The translations under genes were made by a program, and so were the position numbers. From Myxococcales bacterium (GTDB lineage Bacteria > Myxococcota > UBA4151): a stretch of DNA of 33,497 nucleotides. The notes beneath the pieces were generated by a model. That model made no database searches and had not been told where the DNA came from. It saw only the letters and a program-made list of their open reading frames with translations. The stretch's first letter is position 1. Every line of letters begins with the position of its first letter. Shown in pieces: positions 17,433-24,965 of this stretch. Where the stretch lies: positions 70,664-104,160 of the forward strand of contig NZRT01000065.1 of NCBI GenBank assembly GCA_002696345.1, given 5' to 3'.

Positions 17433-18135
17433 AGTTCTCCTTTCTAACCTCAATGTTGTGGTGATCGACCCTGGACACGGGGGGCGCCAACCCGGTGCTG
17501 TTGCTGCGGATGGAACGCAGGAGAAGGGAATTGCCTTAGCTGTTTCGTTGCGACTCGCCAGATATCTTAAAGCGAAAACGAAAGCTCGTGTGTTGCTGAC
17601 TCGTCGAAACGACCGAACCTTGAGCCTTCAACAGCGTGCGGAGATGGCCAACCGTCTCCAAGCAGACGTCTTTGTGAGTATTCATGCCAACGCGTCGACT
17701 CGTGTGGGTGCAAGGGGTGTAGAGACTTATTTCTTGTCCAGTCGAGCCACGGATCGTCGTGCGCGCCTCTTGGCTGCTCGGGAGAATTTCGAACTGATCG
17801 AATCGAAGGATGAGAAGCAGACAGACGACGTGATTCAGACCATTTTAACGGACGCTGACAAGGGAGCGATGCTTGAGGCATCCAGTCGACTAGCTCATTT
17901 GGTCCAGCATCAGTTGATCGACCGAGTTGGCGGTGAGGATCGTAGCGTCCGTCAGGCTCCTTTTGCAGTCTTGGTGAGGGCCGGCAGTGCGGCCATCTTG
18001 GTGGAGCTTGGATTTGTGAGCAATCCCTCGGAATTGAAGCAGCTGCTCGATCCCAAGCATCAAGATGCTTTGGCTGAAGCGATCGCTGATGCGATTGTCG
18101 CCTATGGCGCTGGAAAGAGCTCTAAAGCTCGCTGA
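17410..18135 (+). CDS. N-acetylmuramoyl-L-alanine amidase (Amidase_3 family)
   Basis: A 241-residue zinc amidase that cuts the bond between N-acetylmuramate and the stem peptide of peptidoglycan. Zinc ligands H23 (VVVIDPGHGG), E38 (TQEKGIAL) and H92 (VSIHANA), and the catalytic E199 (VELGFVSNPSE), are all present, with GVETYFLSS in between, as in AmiA/AmiC/CwlD-type enzymes. A short hydrophobic N-terminus (LPFLSSIVLLSNL) could be a minimal signal or anchor, but there is no clear cleavage site and no SH3, AMIN or binding domain. The start is ATG 17410 with AAGGAG four bases upstream; an in-frame ATG at 17377 has no such site. The 3' end overlaps the facing gene by 34 bases. Confidence 0.88.
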   Translation: MLPFLSSIVLLSNLNVVVIDPGHGGRQPGAVAADGTQEKGIALAVSLRLARYLKAKTKARVLLTRRNDRTLSLQQRAEMANRLQADVFVSIHANASTRVGARGVETYFLSSRATDRRARLLAARENFELIESKDEKQTDDVIQTILTDADKGAMLEASSRLAHLVQHQLIDRVGGEDRSVRQAPFAVLVRAGSAAILVELGFVSNPSELKQLLDPKHQDALAEAIADAIVAYGAGKSSKAR

Positions 18136-18719
18136 AAGACGAGACAGCGTAATTGCCCATCCGGTGCACGGTGCAGTGGCCCCGAGGCCGATTGTGGCGT
18201 GCCTAGATTGGCGTAGCTGGTGGCTTTCCAATCACTCCCTTGCCAGCCTCTACCTAAGTCCCAAAGGTCTTCGCCTTGATCGTCCTCGACCACGAGGAGT
18301 GGGTCTGTCCGCGTCCCGAGGTGCTCACTGATTTGTGAGTGAGCGCTCGCCGGAAGTAGTCTCGGTCGTTGCCCACAATGGGTCGCCACCAGGTCGATCA
18401 CACCCGGACGGCGTCGAACGAGACAGGAGAGTCCTTTGGACCGCAGGTGTTTTAAAAGGTGTTCGTGGGGGGTCGCAATGAGCGGATCTCCGCTCACAAG
18501 GACGACGGTCGACCCCTGCAAAGCCAGGTTGATTTGTTGATCAAAGTTCCGTGGCCACGCCTCTATTTTGATCGCCCATTCATCGCTGAAGACCTGATTG
18601 CTTGGGAGGCACCCCGTCCACGACTCCAGAAACCAGCGGTGAGGTCCCATGATCGATGGCCGGTCCTGAAGGGGGGCCCATGACGTCAGCCCAGCAAGGA
18701 CAAAGTCAGCGGATGTCAT
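18102..18719 (-). CDS. Tetrapyrrole methylase-like protein (divergent)
   Basis: A 205-residue protein with a weak likeness to SAM-dependent tetrapyrrole methylases (CbiE/CobL group). STVVLVSGDPLIATPHEHLL resembles the GDP-containing substrate motif, RRRPGVIDLVATHCG the following PG-V loop, and SYANLGTPQ the late nLG motif. The N-terminal glycine-rich SAM motif expected near residue 10 is only hinted at (VLAGLTSWAP). It may be a degenerate or specialised member and no cobalamin genes are nearby. The start overlaps the metallophosphoesterase stop as ATGA, so the two are cotranslated. The stop lies inside the amidase gene (34-base tail-to-tail overlap). Confidence 0.5.
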   Translation of the reverse strand: MTSADFVLAGLTSWAPLQDRPSIMGPHRWFLESWTGCLPSNQVFSDEWAIKIEAWPRNFDQQINLALQGSTVVLVSGDPLIATPHEHLLKHLRSKGLSCLVRRRPGVIDLVATHCGQRPRLLPASAHSQISEHLGTRTDPLLVVEDDQGEDLWDLGRGWQGSDWKATSYANLGTPQSASGPLHRAPDGQLRCLVFQRALELFPAP

Positions 18720-19426
18720 GCCCGCAGTTTCACAGGTTTGAAACCCAAGAGGTCGCAACTCAAGAGTCGATATTCGACCCCTCCTATTTCACCTTCCCGG
18801 GCTCGTGCTTGATGGCGGGCTCGCCGTCCATGGAGATGGCCATAGACACATAGAGACGCTCCACTCTCCTCGATCAGTTCGGTGTAGGGCGAGGAACCAC
18901 CATCTTCCGCGAAGGGTGGGTAATGGCAAAGTACAATGAGTTCACCGCCGTGAGTGCTGAGAGCCTTTTGCCCCATTTGAAGACTTAACCTGAGCCGTTC
19001 AATCTCTCGTAGGTAGACTTTTTTGTCACTGGCTTTGAAGCCCCGATGACCTGGTTGATCCCAAAGTCTCGAGCCAGCGAAATGATAGTCACCGATGCTA
19101 ATCACATCATTCTGGAGTGCATAGAGGCTCGAAGGAAGCGCTGCCCGAACACGACCGATCGAGGTCCACCAGTAATCATGATTTCCTTTCAGCAGGATCT
19201 TAGTGCCCGGTCGTTCATCGATCCATGTCAAGTCCATGTCCGCCTCCGACAGTCGCATAGCCCACGAATTGTCCCCCGGCACGAGGACGAGATCATCATC
19301 GGTCACAAGTTGATCCCATGCTTCAGCAATGCAGTCGGGGTGTTCGGCCCAGTGAGGGCCGAAGATCGTCATCGGTTTATCCACTTGGAAACCAAGGTGA
19401 AGATCAGAGATGCCCCAGATCGCCAT
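18716..19426 (-). CDS. Calcineurin-like metallophosphoesterase, COG1768 type
   Basis: A 236-residue phosphohydrolase with the full set of metal-binding motifs: SDLHLG (D8, H10), PGDNSWAM (D52), KGNHDYWW (N82, H83), LCHYPPF and YGHLHGR. Together with KPMTIFGPHWAEHPDCI near the N-terminus, this matches the predicted phosphohydrolase group COG1768, whose physiological substrate is not established. The protein is cytoplasmic. An AAGGGG site precedes the ATG. It forms a two-gene unit with the tetrapyrrole-methylase-like gene (ATGA overlap). The 56 bases upstream show no clear promoter. Confidence 0.85.
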   Translation of the reverse strand: MAIWGISDLHLGFQVDKPMTIFGPHWAEHPDCIAEAWDQLVTDDDLVLVPGDNSWAMRLSEADMDLTWIDERPGTKILLKGNHDYWWTSIGRVRAALPSSLYALQNDVISIGDYHFAGSRLWDQPGHRGFKASDKKVYLREIERLRLSLQMGQKALSTHGGELIVLCHYPPFAEDGGSSPYTELIEESGASLCVYGHLHGRRARHQARAREGEIGGVEYRLLSCDLLGFKPVKLRA

Positions 19427-19482
19427 CAGACCCCTTTCTTACCGAGAGTACTCCTGACTCGAACCATCTTTTTCCCTCACTC

Positions 19483-19905
19483 TCAAGGCTCAGGGTGCTT
19501 GATCGCCACGGTTCGAATCAGTCGCCAACCCGTCGATTCCTTCGTCCAAGTGTCTATCCACTCGAATTGAGCCCGGACGTAAATCCCTTCCGGGAGTTGC
19601 TTTGCCGGCCTCCAAAGTCCCAATGCGGTGGATCCTTGGCGTTGCGAGCAAGTCCAAACACCGACCCAAGGAAGGGAGACCTTTGTCTCCGTTATGTTCT
19701 GCCCGGGAGTGCAGCCTTCCGGTGTACTAAATGCAGGGTCGCTGGAGGGGAGTAGAACAGATTTCAAGGACTGGGGTTCGACCTCAGTTGGCGGAGCAGG
19801 AACCGGAGGGAGGCCCACATCTCTAAGGGGTGGGCTACGGTCGATACCACCGGAACAAGCCGCAAAAACGGTGATCATGAAAACGTGCGGTTTCATGATG
19901 GGCAT
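19483..19905 (-). CDS. Putative lipoprotein, unknown function
   Basis: A short protein (about 140 residues) starting with a compact lipoprotein signal: MKPHVFMITVFAAC, with lipobox VFAAC, followed by a Pro-rich spacer (GLPPVPAPPTEVEP) and a small domain with two more cysteines (EGCTPGQ and VWTCSQRQ) and several Trp. No family was recognised. The start is uncertain: ATG 19905 and ATG 19896 both fit and neither has a good ribosome binding site. It is divergent from another lipoprotein gene, and the 75 bases between the starts (19906-19980) show no clear promoter on either strand. Confidence 0.6.
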   Translation of the reverse strand: MPIMKPHVFMITVFAACSGGIDRSPPLRDVGLPPVPAPPTEVEPQSLKSVLLPSSDPAFSTPEGCTPGQNITETKVSLPWVGVWTCSQRQGSTALGLWRPAKQLPEGIYVRAQFEWIDTWTKESTGWRLIRTVAIKHPEP

Positions 19906-19980
19906 CTGCTGGCGATGGAGGAGGAGGTCAAGGGTTACCTCAAATGCTGGTTTTTGAGACACTGGATGAAGGGGCTTACC

Positions 19981-20577
19981 ATGCGATTTCTTTTCTGCGG
20001 TCTCCTGGCTTACTCAACGGCCTGTGTGGGATTTTATAGAATTCCCCCAGACCAACTCTACCGAGTGAGTCAGAAAACCTACGTTCGAGATCAGAGCGGC
20101 GACGTTAAAGAATTGCGTATCGCCAAGGTCTACGCAACGCTCAACGATGGACGGGAAGTCGCGGTTTCACCCCACTACGCACAGGACCTTTTCTTCGATG
20201 TCAATCTGGACGAGTCTGCTGACTTAGAGTTGGCCGTCACGCATGATCCTGCGGCCCGTCGTTCGGCTCTTATCGGGTGTGGGTTTGGTCTCGTCGCCGC
20301 AGGGACTCTTGGCCTTGCGAGTAGTCGTTCCTGCGATGACTTCATCGATGGACCCAACGGCGGGGAGGTCGTGGCTTCATCGAATTGCAGCATTGATCTC
20401 GACGACGCCATGGGTGTGCTGGTTAGTGCTGGCTTGTTCTTTTGCCCCCTAAGTTCTGGCCTGAGTCTTCTTTGGCATCGTCATCATCCGACCGATGTCG
20501 ACGTCTTACCACGTGATGGGAGCGGCTCTCCCTACAAGCTCGGTATCCACGGAGGCTCGTCGTCCTCCGGAAACTGA
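19981..20577 (+). CDS. Putative lipoprotein with two hydrophobic segments
   Basis: A 198-residue protein. Residues 1-15 form a lipoprotein signal (MRFLFCGLLAYSTAC, lipobox YSTAC). The middle has ELRIAKVYATLNDGREVAVSP, a mixed beta-like segment, and near the C-terminus two hydrophobic stretches (ALIGCGFGLVAAGTLGLA and MGVLVSAGLFFCPLSSGLSLLW) separated by a small cysteine-bearing loop. The family is unknown. The start ATG 19981 has AAGGGG seven bases upstream and begins right at the signal. The last 46 bases overlap the 3' end of rlmE on the other strand, so this gene's stop lies inside the rlmE coding sequence. Confidence 0.6.
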   Translation: MRFLFCGLLAYSTACVGFYRIPPDQLYRVSQKTYVRDQSGDVKELRIAKVYATLNDGREVAVSPHYAQDLFFDVNLDESADLELAVTHDPAARRSALIGCGFGLVAAGTLGLASSRSCDDFIDGPNGGEVVASSNCSIDLDDAMGVLVSAGLFFCPLSSGLSLLWHRHHPTDVDVLPRDGSGSPYKLGIHGGSSSSGN

Positions 20578-21179
20578 TCGACCTTCGGTGCCGGCACTTT
20601 AAACCCCTTGCCGATAAAGAAGATCTCAAAGCTGTTTTTACGGGTTGCTGGCGGCCGCAGCCGTTCAAAGCGTTCGAAGCGAGAGCGAATCTGGGGCACG
20701 AGGTCTTCGAGGGCTTGACCTTGGAAGCCTTTGGCGACCCAAGATCCACCCGGTGTGAGCAGTGAGTCACAGAGGAGTAGTGTTTGCTTCACAAGGTCGG
20801 CAGAGCGTTGCTGATCTACGTCTCGATGGCCCGTGGTTCGGGGAGCCATGTCACTAACGATCACATGAAACCGATCGCCCGTAGGGCTGTAATCTTCGAG
20901 GGAGAGATCAAAGATGTCTCGCTGCAAGAAGCGAGCGTAGCTTGGGAGTTCGATCCGTATCGGTTGAAGGTCGACACCTACAACCAAGCCTTCTGGACCG
21001 ACGACCTTGATGAGATACTGCAGCCAAGAACCTGGCGCGCAGCCAAGATCGAGTACGCGGGAGCGCTTGCGAAGCAGTTTGAAGCGCTGATCAATCGCTT
21101 CGAGTTTGTAGATGGAGCGGGCAGCGTAGCCCTCGCGTTGGGCTCGGCGAAAATAGCCGTCCTTGCGCTTGTAGGCCAA
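20532..21179 (-). CDS. rlmE: 23S rRNA (uridine-2'-O)-methyltransferase RlmE/FtsJ
   Basis: A 215-residue RrmJ/FtsJ methyltransferase, which methylates the 2'-OH of U2552 in the 23S rRNA A-loop late in 50S assembly. The catalytic K-D-K-E set is intact: K25 (RSIYKLEAI), D110 (VSDMAPRTTG), K150 (SWVAKGFQG) and E185 (NSFEIFF), with the SAM-binding VLDLGCAPGSWLQYL at 42-56. The start is a TTG that directly follows the rplC stop (TGATTG), and the family N-terminus AYKRKDGYFRRA supports it. A short C-terminal tail rich in Pro, Glu and Asp follows the fold. Pairing with rplC couples a 50S protein and a 50S modification enzyme. Confidence 0.93.
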   Translation of the reverse strand: MAYKRKDGYFRRAQREGYAARSIYKLEAIDQRFKLLRKRSRVLDLGCAPGSWLQYLIKVVGPEGLVVGVDLQPIRIELPSYARFLQRDIFDLSLEDYSPTGDRFHVIVSDMAPRTTGHRDVDQQRSADLVKQTLLLCDSLLTPGGSWVAKGFQGQALEDLVPQIRSRFERFERLRPPATRKNSFEIFFIGKGFKVPAPKVDQFPEDDEPPWIPSL

Positions 21180-21821
21180 TCAGCTCTTCTTGACGGCTGC
21201 TCGGACCTCGACGAGTCCGTTGCGCGGTCCCGGTACACCACCGCGAACGAGCAGAAGGTTCCGCTCGGCGTCGATACGCGCCACCTTGCAATTTTGCACG
21301 GTCACCCGCTCTGCACCCATTTGACCTGCCATCCGCTTGCCTCGCCAGACCCGGCCGGGGAATGTACACTGGCCGATGGATCCGGCGTGACGGAAGAATT
21401 CGTGGGTACCATGAGTCTTGGTGGCAGCGCCCTTCATGTTGTGGCGCTTCATAACCCCTGCAAAGCCGCGGCCCTTGCTGGTTCCGCTGACATCGACCCA
21501 CTCCATGCCTTCCATGTCGGCGACGGTAAATTCGTGTCCGACTTCCAGGCCCTCAAGGTCGTTGACACGAAATTCCCGAAGGTGACGTAGGCTGTTTTGG
21601 TTGGCCTTCTTGAGGTGACCGGCTTCAGGTTTGTTGATGAGCGCTTCACGACGATGTCCGAAACCGATTTGTACGGCATTGTAACCATCGGTTTCTTCGT
21701 TGCGAATCTGCACGATCGGGTTTGGACCGAGTTCGATCACCGTCACGGGGACTGCGTGCCCTGCATCATCAAAGATTTGAGTCATTCCAACCTTGCGGCC
21801 GATCATTCCATGAAACGCCAT
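21180..21821 (-). CDS. rplC: 50S ribosomal protein L3
   Basis: A 213-residue L3, one of the primary 23S rRNA binders needed to start 50S assembly. The N-terminal GMIGRKVGMTQIF, the basic KGRGFAGVMKRHNMKG and the VWRGKRMAGQMGAERVTVQN region carrying the glutamine methylated by PrmB in other species are all present. It has a perfect AGGAGG (21833-21828) six bases before the ATG and its own strong promoter. Unusually, it is not followed by rplD, rplW and rplB as in the S10 operon; rlmE follows instead, and a lipoprotein gene lies upstream. Confidence 0.96.
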   Translation of the reverse strand: MAFHGMIGRKVGMTQIFDDAGHAVPVTVIELGPNPIVQIRNEETDGYNAVQIGFGHRREALINKPEAGHLKKANQNSLRHLREFRVNDLEGLEVGHEFTVADMEGMEWVDVSGTSKGRGFAGVMKRHNMKGAATKTHGTHEFFRHAGSIGQCTFPGRVWRGKRMAGQMGAERVTVQNCKVARIDAERNLLLVRGGVPGPRNGLVEVRAAVKKS

Positions 21822-21861
21822 CCTGCACCTCCTCTTTAGAGTGGGACCGTTTTACATAGGC

Positions 21862-21895
21862 GGCGCCACTTATAGGGGGCCAAAGCGAAGGTCAA
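21862..21895 (-). promoter_or_regulatory. Promoter of rplC-rlmE with GC-rich discriminator
   Basis: Read on the minus strand: -35 TTGACC (21895-21890), a short 15-base spacer, -10 TATAAG (21874-21869) and the GC-rich discriminator with GGCGCC (21867-21862). The leader to the rplC ATG is about 40 bases. The spacer contains CTTTGGC followed by a C run, just like the hppA promoter, and both have AAAATC-S-GTA a few bases upstream of the -35. The discriminator type points to ribosomal, growth-rate-linked control. Confidence 0.65.
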
Positions 21896-21936
21896 AGGAA
21901 ATACCGATTTTCATTCGAGCGTCTTCGACGGCCTGG

Positions 21937-22935
21937 TCAGCGGATACAGGCATCCAGTTCTTGAAAAGCATCGCCCTCGCAGGATTCGTGGGCTTCATCG
22001 AACTGCTGCAAACAACTGGCAACAGCCGCTAGGTTGGGCGCCGCTGCCATGTGATCGAACCAATAACCGTTACGGCATGCATTGTCGTTGGGCTCGCCCG
22101 TACACATTTCATTAAGCCTGCAGTAAAGGGCGGTCACCGTGGCCACTTGTTCTCGACTTCGACTCAGACATCCCTCTCGGACATCGCACTGGCAGGCGGT
22201 CAACTCCTCGGGGGTTCCACCGGCTTGGAAGCAGTCTTGATTATCTTGCGCCTGCCGGTGGCAGTTGCCGATTCCCTGCCCCACACGGGCACCGACGGAC
22301 TGGAGTAGCTCTTCGCATTCTGCGGGGCAGTTGGCTCCCAGTCGGCCCCCTTCGCATTGTGCTTGATCTGCGCAGATCCCGTTGCAGGCCTCCTCGCTCC
22401 ATTGGTTCAGTTGGTTCCAACGGCAAGCGTCTCGATCACCGCATTGTCGCTCAAATACACAGGACTCGATCAACCACCATTGATCCTCCGAGTAGTTCTC
22501 GCCATTTGCCTCGCAATAAGCCGCACAGCCTTCCGGACTATCGACGGCCAGGAGAAGTGTTCGGTCTTGTTGGCAATCGGTCTGATTCCCCTGATCATCG
22601 AAGGCGATAAAGCCGTTTTGGCAAAAGTCCCTGCAGCGGAATGTTCGATCGACAGGATCCTCGCCGCCTGTATCTGGCCGCCGACCCTTATCGACAGGAC
22701 CCCCATCAAGCCCTGCAGGCGGACCGATTTCTGGAGGACCAAATCGTCTGACATCTGCTCTGCCTGCCTCTGCACTGGAAGCATCCTCGCCCGGATTGGC
22801 GCCCGCATCGACGATAACACCGGTATCTTCTGCTGGGGTTTCGATGCCTGCATCGACAGTTCCATCATTCTCTTCGGGGTCGTCGGAAGGACAGGCAGTG
22901 AGCGCGAAGATGGCGAGGACGGCAAGTTGTCTCAT
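21937..22935 (-). CDS. Cysteine-rich lipoprotein with Asp/Ala/Gly linker
   Basis: A 332-residue surface or periplasmic lipoprotein. Residues 1-15 are a lipoprotein signal (MRQLAVLAIFALTAC, lipobox LTAC). There follows a disordered acidic linker with VDAG, EDTG and DTGGED repeats to about residue 100, and then a domain with 24 cysteines, enough for twelve disulfides, arranged in pairs such as FRCRDFC, GCAAYC, ACNGIC, ANCPAEC and ACQCD. The VDAG-type linker is typical of myxobacterial and bradymonad lipoproteins. No enzyme motif is visible. The start ATG 22935 has GGAGG just upstream; a longer frame to 22980 only adds a non-signal extension. It follows the ABC transporter genes by 47 bases on the same strand. 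Confidence 0.75.
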   Translation of the reverse strand: MRQLAVLAIFALTACPSDDPEENDGTVDAGIETPAEDTGVIVDAGANPGEDASSAEAGRADVRRFGPPEIGPPAGLDGGPVDKGRRPDTGGEDPVDRTFRCRDFCQNGFIAFDDQGNQTDCQQDRTLLLAVDSPEGCAAYCEANGENYSEDQWWLIESCVFERQCGDRDACRWNQLNQWSEEACNGICADQAQCEGGRLGANCPAECEELLQSVGARVGQGIGNCHRQAQDNQDCFQAGGTPEELTACQCDVREGCLSRSREQVATVTALYCRLNEMCTGEPNDNACRNGYWFDHMAAAPNLAAVASCLQQFDEAHESCEGDAFQELDACIR

Positions 22936-22982
22936 GGTAGCCTCCGGAGGGAGCCTCGCACGCAACAGCGATGGTGGCAATC

Positions 22983-24965
22983 TTAGCGCACAAGAGTTTC
23001 CAGCCGCCGAACACCGATCCGTAAGGCGAGTGCGGCACCGAGCAAGCCGATGACTCCGGGCAAAAGCAGGAGGAAGAAGCCAGCACGAAGCGGGTCAGCG
23101 GTCCCCCGAGTAATCACTGCAACATAACCACCGGAGGTCATGGTAATGAGCGTGGCAAAACCCATGGAGAGAGAGATGAACAAGATGCCGCCGGGGCCCT
23201 GAAAGAGACGGCTGATGTTCACATAGTTAAATTCGGGCAGACTCGCTCCGATCCCGACACCGAGACAACAGGCAACGAAGGCGTTCAGTGCCCCCACCGT
23301 CACCGCGAGACCTGCCAGTCCGTAATCAAAGTTGAGGGTGTAACTAATCCCTGCGGCAAGTCCTGCACCAAGCACGACGGTGGGTAACATGGTTTGAACC
23401 AACTTCGCCCGCAGGTAGGTTTGCATGGTGATCGGTGAAGTACGAACCAGCCAGAAACCCTCCCCTTCGAGGCTAACCTGTGGGTAGACCATTCGGGCTG
23501 CGATCGCAGAGGTGAGTAGCGTTCCAGCCCAGATGCCGAGCGAATAGAGAACCGCCTGTGCATAGGGAAGGTAGCGGGCGAGTTCGGTCAGATTTGAGCG
23601 TTCTGCGGCGGCACGGAAACCCCAGCCGGTGACGAGAATCATCCCGACAAGGACTAGAAGTTGGCTCCAGAGGGCAGGATCCCTCACAAAGACAAGCAAA
23701 TCCTTATAAAAGAACAGACGATTGGCGCCCGGCGTTCCTTTGACGAGTCGCTCGAGTAGGGTTCCCAAACGGCCTTCGCTACCGGCAACCCCTTCCCGGC
23801 GTCCCTCTTGCGCTCGACTGTAAGCGGCGGGATAGCTACCTGCAGCGAGTAGCATACCGAGAGCGATGAACAGAATGCTGATCCCCCAAAGCACTAACGG
23901 GGACCACAATGGAGTTGTCCGTTCCGGCGGCTCAACAGACAGAATAGGTAATCCTGCGAAGACTCTTTGGGTGATTTCCCAGGTGCGGTTGTGGGGAAGC
24001 CAGGTCGGTCTCTTGCCGTAAACAAGACCTTCAATCCCTTCGACGATGACAGGATCGTCGCCGACGAGATTGTTGGTTACCCCCGTGATTTGCTCAACCA
24101 ATCGTTCGCGCGCCTGCCCCGCGACGGCGGTATCCGCGAAGAGTCCGGCACTCGCTAAATCGCCATGAAGGGAGAAATCGAGTCCTTCGGCAAGCCAATC
24201 GGTGGGCAGATACCAACGAGGCTGTCGCTCAAAGGTTTTCATCGATTCCATGAAATCTTCGATCGCTTCTGGGGTGAAGAGTTGATCGACTCGTAGGTAT
24301 TGGCCGGCTCCATACAAACCAATACTGCCGATGATGGTACCGGCAATTAGTCCATTGCGAAGTCGACTTGCGGACACGAAACGTCCGATCAGCAGCGCAA
24401 CGACACCGGAGAGAGCGGCTGGGATCAACGTTAGCGCGGGCAGTCCGATGAGGATGAGGTACGCAAAGGAAGAGAGGTCAGGCTCCCGTGCGACCGCTGG
24501 ATTACCGCCTAAGTATCGCTGCCATGCGGTTAAAAAACCCAGAAGGATGGGCACCACGAAAATCAACGGCATCCAAGCGCTCTGTAACCACACGGCACCG
24601 AGGCGATCGAGAAACAGCGCCTCCTCTCGTACCGGTGTACTTCTCAGCAGTTTCAGATCCTCACTGAGAAGGAAGACCGCCAACGCTGCAATCAACGTGG
24701 ACAGGAGCAGAATGGCCATGGCGATGAGCAAGAGGTAGTCGACGAAAACGCCTGTGAGAATCCCCCCTACGTAGTCGGTCCGAGAAATAATCCAGTAGAG
24801 AAAGCGGTAGGCGCCCCAGTAAATCCCCTGGATCAGCATGGCACCACCGATAATGATGAGGATCAGCCGGACGATGGCGGGCCTGCCGCCGAGTCGGAGG
24901 TTACCCCTCGCTTGGGCGACCCGAGAGCGGCCAAGGTGCAGCAGGTCCCGGAGGATCTCCCTCAC
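22983..24965 (-). CDS. ABC-2 type exporter permease, large
   Basis: A 660-residue membrane protein with many hydrophobic segments in two groups (about residues 30-230 and 370-655), separated by a large soluble loop (about 235-355) that contains RWYLPTDWLAEGLDF. It looks like a fused double ABC-2 permease, such as those exporting peptides, lipids or polysaccharides. The conserved FFYKDLLVFVRDPALWSQLL and EGEGFWLVRTSPI stretches resemble the putative exporter-type permeases that pair with an ATPase like the one upstream. The start is GTG 24965, overlapping the ATPase stop by four bases (GTGA). The substrate is unknown. Confidence 0.8.
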   Translation of the reverse strand: MREILRDLLHLGRSRVAQARGNLRLGGRPAIVRLILIIIGGAMLIQGIYWGAYRFLYWIISRTDYVGGILTGVFVDYLLLIAMAILLLSTLIAALAVFLLSEDLKLLRSTPVREEALFLDRLGAVWLQSAWMPLIFVVPILLGFLTAWQRYLGGNPAVAREPDLSSFAYLILIGLPALTLIPAALSGVVALLIGRFVSASRLRNGLIAGTIIGSIGLYGAGQYLRVDQLFTPEAIEDFMESMKTFERQPRWYLPTDWLAEGLDFSLHGDLASAGLFADTAVAGQARERLVEQITGVTNNLVGDDPVIVEGIEGLVYGKRPTWLPHNRTWEITQRVFAGLPILSVEPPERTTPLWSPLVLWGISILFIALGMLLAAGSYPAAYSRAQEGRREGVAGSEGRLGTLLERLVKGTPGANRLFFYKDLLVFVRDPALWSQLLVLVGMILVTGWGFRAAAERSNLTELARYLPYAQAVLYSLGIWAGTLLTSAIAARMVYPQVSLEGEGFWLVRTSPITMQTYLRAKLVQTMLPTVVLGAGLAAGISYTLNFDYGLAGLAVTVGALNAFVACCLGVGIGASLPEFNYVNISRLFQGPGGILFISLSMGFATLITMTSGGYVAVITRGTADPLRAGFFLLLLPGVIGLLGAALALRIGVRRLETLVR

